From an uncultured Ruminococcus sp. (GTDB lineage: Bacteria > Bacillota > Clostridia > Oscillospirales > Ruminococcaceae): a DNA stretch of 23,697 nt. Made by a program: the position numbers and the translations under genes. This document shows positions 20,849 to 23,697 of the stretch, piece after piece; the first letter of the stretch is position 1; the number at the start of each line of letters is the position of its first letter. The notes beneath the pieces were generated by a model that was not told the DNA's origin, made no database searches, and worked only from the letters and a program-made list of their open reading frames with translations. The stretch covers positions 1 through 23,697 of the forward strand of contig CAJTWQ010000032.1 of assembly GCA_910579835.1 (NCBI GenBank). The letters run 5' to 3'.

Positions 20849-22009
20849 ATGAAATCGGCATTTAAGAATTTATCAAAAAGCAGGCATACTATTGACGCTG
20901 GACTTGTTTTTGCCGTTACATTATGCGCCGGGATCAGTACCCTGCTGATTTATTCCATTGCGCATAACGGTATCAGCGCAAATGAAGGAATCGGTGACAG
21001 CTATTGGAAAACTCAGTTATTTTCAATGATTACAGGTCTCGGTCTTGCAGTTATTATTTCCCTTATCGACTACAGAAAGCTGGTAAAGCTCTGGTTTATA
21101 TTTGCGCCGGCGGCGCTGTTTCTGGTAGCGCTTACCTTTACTTCTCTGGGCTATCAGAGGGCGGGAGCCGACGATCAGGCGTGGATTCAGCTTGGTCCGG
21201 TAAATCTGCAGCCGTCGGAAGTTCTGAAGATCGCCTTTATACTTACATTTGGCTATCATCTGTCACGAGACGAGGAAGATATGAATAAGCCTCTTCATAT
21301 GCTTCTGCTGCTGATTCACGGCGGAGTTCCTATTGCTATTGTAGGATTGCAGGGCGATTACGGTACGGCGATAGTTTTTGCGGCTATTTTTGCTTTTATG
21401 ATCTGTTCAGCGAAAATTTCATGGAAATATCTGGCTGCCGCTCCTCTTGTTATCGGCGGAGCAGTGGCGGCAATGTGGTTTTTCGCCCTTGACGATTTTC
21501 ATAAAAAACGTATACTTATTCTCTTTCATCCCGGCAGCGATTCGGATATAGAATATCAGCAGGATCTTGGTCTCGCCGCCCTTAAATCAGGAAAAATTTT
21601 TGGAAAGGGACTTTTTGAGGATGTCGGCGAGTATATCTACGTTCCTGAAATTCACAACGATTTTATTTTTACCTACGTCGGACAGGTATTCGGCTTTCTC
21701 GGTTCTATGGGACTGCTTATCATTCTGACGTATATCTGCCTTAAAATTTTTGCGGACAGCCGTGTGGCCTGCGACCGTCTTGGCCGTTTCATCTGTATGG
21801 GAGCTTTCGGTCTGATGCTTTCCCATTGTATTCTCAATATAGGAATGGTACTGAAAGCAGCGCCGGTTATCGGAATTCCGCTGCCGTTTCTGAGCGCCGG
21901 AGGAACCGCAATGGTAAGTATGTATGTTATTATCGGTCTTGTGTTGAGCACGTACAGTCACAGAGCGGTGATCTACAATGTATTCTATGATGCTGCCAAA
22001 GAGGAATAA
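20849..22009 (+). CDS. rodA: RodA-type SEDS peptidoglycan glycosyltransferase
   Basis: 386 residues with about ten membrane segments; polymerises lipid II glycan strands during cell elongation or sporulation, with a class B penicillin-binding protein as partner. Conserved SEDS elements are present: WIQLGPVNLQPSE with Glu124, QGDYGTA (168-174), PEIHNDFIF (266-274) with Asp271, which corresponds to the essential aspartate in RodA, and GIPLPFLSAGG (342-352). The TDFIF-type motif and operon position favour RodA over FtsW, but SpoVE-like proteins look similar. AAAGGAG lies ahead of the ATG. It is second in the operon after comM and a terminator follows. No penicillin-binding protein or mre gene is in the window. 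Confidence 0.9.
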   Translation: MKSAFKNLSKSRHTIDAGLVFAVTLCAGISTLLIYSIAHNGISANEGIGDSYWKTQLFSMITGLGLAVIISLIDYRKLVKLWFIFAPAALFLVALTFTSLGYQRAGADDQAWIQLGPVNLQPSEVLKIAFILTFGYHLSRDEEDMNKPLHMLLLLIHGGVPIAIVGLQGDYGTAIVFAAIFAFMICSAKISWKYLAAAPLVIGGAVAAMWFFALDDFHKKRILILFHPGSDSDIEYQQDLGLAALKSGKIFGKGLFEDVGEYIYVPEIHNDFIFTYVGQVFGFLGSMGLLIILTYICLKIFADSRVACDRLGRFICMGAFGLMLSHCILNIGMVLKAAPVIGIPLPFLSAGGTAMVSMYVIIGLVLSTYSHRAVIYNVFYDAAKEE

Positions 22010-22041
22010 GAATTTCTTCATAGGTTTTGAATATGCTTTTC

Positions 22042-22076
22042 GGGAGCTTTTTAAGGAAAGGCTCCCTTTTGTTTTT
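22042..22076 (+). terminator. Terminator of the comM-rodA operon
   Basis: GGGAGC (22042-22047) pairs with GCTCCC (22061-22066), with a further TTT/AAA extension inward, followed by TTTTGTTTTT. Confidence 0.88.
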
Positions 22077-22145
22077 AAAAATCACCGGAATTGCGTTCGG
22101 ATAAGTGCTTTTTTTGTGTTAATTGCTTAAATGACTTCTTCTTTC

Positions 22146-22174
22146 TTGACATTAATAAATCACTGTGATACAAT
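22146..22174 (+). promoter_or_regulatory. Promoter of the sulfatase-fold protein gene
   Basis: A perfect TTGACA (22146-22151) and TACAAT (22169-22174) are 17 bases apart, with a TG extension before the -10. Confidence 0.85.
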
Positions 22175-22212
22175 AATTAATGTGTAATCTTGTCAAGGGG
22201 GCTTAAAACTGA

Positions 22213-23697
22213 ATGAAAATAAAAAAGAAAAAAATTAAAACAAATCCCGGAACAAAAGAAAAAAGTGCAGCAGCTGCACGCTTCAGTAAAAAGAACGAGC
22301 TGACAATACTATTTATTAGTATTGCGTTCAGCTTTACCCTGTTTTTCTTTGCGCCGCTTGACGTATTTATCGGCAATCAGAAAGATTTTATCGTAGGCTT
22401 TGGACGGGTGCTTCCGCCGATGCTTATAACGGCTGTCATTTCATCAGCAGCGTTGTTTGTAATCCAAAATCTTATGCTGCTTATAAACGAAATCGCATAT
22501 ATTGTACTGTCAAGGCTTGTTTTCGGGCTTCTGCTGGCAGGTTATGTGCAAATGCTTTTCCTTAATGGTAAGATGACGTCTTTTACCGGGGACGCATATC
22601 AATATACCGACAACAAGGCTGCGGTTATATTAAATATGGCTTTATTCGCTGTTCTTATGTTTCTGCCTGTGTTCCTGAGTATTTTTGCAAGAATAAGGCC
22701 GGATAACAAGTTTCTGAATTTCTCCGGCGGCCGGCTGATCCCCTATATAAGCGCGCTTTTCTTTCTTATGCAGCTGGCGGGAACCGGAACGTCTGCGATT
22801 TCAGCTGATTTTGGTAAATACAAAAAAAATTACACTTCCTATCTTTCCTACGAGCCGTCAATGTCCCTTTCAAAGGACGAAAATATAGTCGTATTTCTGG
22901 TTGACAGAATGGATGGAGACTGGATGGATCAGGCGCTTGAACGCTATCCTGAACTTGAGGAAAAGTTTGAGGGATTTACCTATTACCGCAATAATATTTC
23001 CCATAATACACAGACATTTCCCTCTGTTCCGCAGATGCTGACAAACTGTATGTACAAGGGCACGGAATGGGCCGATTATGTGGGCAAGGCATGGGACGGC
23101 GATACGGTTCCGAAAAATCTCAAAAACAACGGTTATAACGTTAATCTTCTTATAGATAATCTTACAACCTACAGCAGTGTTGCTCAGCTCAAGGAGCAGT
23201 GCGACAATATCAGACAGTGCAGTGAGGACAATATCAAGTATAATTACATTGGCAGGGGCGGCATTATTTCGTCAATGACAAAAATATCTCTTGCCAAGCT
23301 TTCGCCTTATGCGGTTAAAAGTCTTTATACTGTGGGCATGGGTGCAAATCTTTCCTCTGACTTTGTAAAGTATAAGAGCATTATGGAGGATCGTATGCCT
23401 ATGGCTACCGACGTTGAATCTGATTTGAGATACAACGACTATATCAGAAGTCATCCATTGAATGCCGACAGTGAAAAAAAGGTATTTAACTATACTCATC
23501 TCAACGGTGCGCATAACCGCGATGCAAGACTGGTGTCTCTTTTCGATACCGAAAGAACGGAGCAGGCCGAGCGTGTAGAAACTCTAAGGGGTGATCTGGA
23601 GATAGTATTTTATTACATGGAGCAGATGAAGGCGCTGGGAGTCTATGATAATTCTACCATTGTGATTCTCGGTGATCATGGCAGACCGCCTGTGTAG
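22213..23697 (+). CDS. Membrane-anchored sulfatase/alkaline-phosphatase-fold protein, apparently cut short
   Basis: 494 residues. After a Lys-rich cytoplasmic start come about five membrane segments (30-48, 68-90, 92-117, 138-158, 176-194). An extracellular domain of the alkaline-phosphatase superfamily follows: VVFLVDRMDGDW (metal-ligand strand, 226-237), NTQTFPSVP (264-273, the likely nucleophile Thr region) and, at the very end, ILGDHG (485-490). The plan resembles lipoteichoic-acid synthases and related phosphoglycerol or phosphoethanolamine transferases. In such proteins the DHG motif is followed by at least another hundred residues that complete the metal site. Here TAG comes four codons later, at the last bases of the window. 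This is either a premature stop or the edge of the assembled sequence. AAGGGGG lies 11 bases ahead of the ATG. The substrate is unknown. Confidence 0.78.
   Translation: MKIKKKKIKTNPGTKEKSAAAARFSKKNELTILFISIAFSFTLFFFAPLDVFIGNQKDFIVGFGRVLPPMLITAVISSAALFVIQNLMLLINEIAYIVLSRLVFGLLLAGYVQMLFLNGKMTSFTGDAYQYTDNKAAVILNMALFAVLMFLPVFLSIFARIRPDNKFLNFSGGRLIPYISALFFLMQLAGTGTSAISADFGKYKKNYTSYLSYEPSMSLSKDENIVVFLVDRMDGDWMDQALERYPELEEKFEGFTYYRNNISHNTQTFPSVPQMLTNCMYKGTEWADYVGKAWDGDTVPKNLKNNGYNVNLLIDNLTTYSSVAQLKEQCDNIRQCSEDNIKYNYIGRGGIISSMTKISLAKLSPYAVKSLYTVGMGANLSSDFVKYKSIMEDRMPMATDVESDLRYNDYIRSHPLNADSEKKVFNYTHLNGAHNRDARLVSLFDTERTEQAERVETLRGDLEIVFYYMEQMKALGVYDNSTIVILGDHGRPPV

Overview
The window looks like chromosomal DNA of a low-to-mid GC anaerobic Firmicute. 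The best fit is a Ruminococcus-like member of the Oscillospiraceae. The grounds are strong AGGAGG ribosome binding sites, TTG starts, AT-rich spacers with canonical TTGACA/TATAAT promoters, a type I dockerin on a secreted protein (the cellulosome-type adhesion module), a GTP-type PEP carboxykinase and a DUF421/DUF4363 pair. The genus is an inference from gene content; no sequence comparison was possible.

Layout. (1) 80-534: a stable-RNA operon, tRNA-Lys, tRNA-Glu, 5S rRNA and tRNA-Asn, with its own consensus promoter and terminator and no 16S or 23S. (2) 719-1340 (minus): a small lipoprotein gene broken by one base in a run of seven A. (3) 1496-2791 (minus): enolase. (4) 2973-6500: response regulator, ABC ATPase, ABC permease and sensor kinase, a resistance-type detoxification module; four CTTAAC direct repeats in front of the ABC genes are a likely operator. 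(5) 6834-10094: a stand-alone condensation-domain-like acyltransferase, a discrete acyl carrier protein and an acyl-AMP ligase. A 100-base structured spacer lies between the first two. (6) 10270-12454: two different CPBP-family membrane proteases, tail to tail, sharing a terminator. (7) 12738-13529: a secreted CAP/SCP-domain protein with a C-terminal dockerin. (8) 13638-15470 (minus): GTP-dependent PEP carboxykinase, whose long leader holds a roughly 165-base imperfect inverted repeat. (9) 15880-17528: a protein with two peptidoglycan-binding domains (minus) and a cytidylate-kinase-like protein (plus). (10) 17529-18002: a non-coding stretch with clustered TTACTAT/ATAGTAA heptamers and a 22-bp perfect hairpin. 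(11) 18003-19080: DUF421 and DUF4363 proteins. (12) 19277-22009: a ComM/YifB-type AAA protein and a RodA-type SEDS glycosyltransferase. (13) 22213-23697: a membrane-anchored alkaline-phosphatase/sulfatase-fold protein that stops directly after its GDHG motif at the window edge.

The most promising candidate for an undescribed system is the 6.8-12.5 kb block. The three enzymes suffice on paper to activate a carboxylic acid, load it on a carrier protein and transfer it to an acceptor. They sit between an antimicrobial-resistance-type ABC/two-component module and two CPBP proteases. There is no thioesterase, no second adenylating enzyme and no phosphopantetheinyl transferase in the window. The product and acceptor cannot be read from the sequence, and the functional link among these units is inference from proximity.
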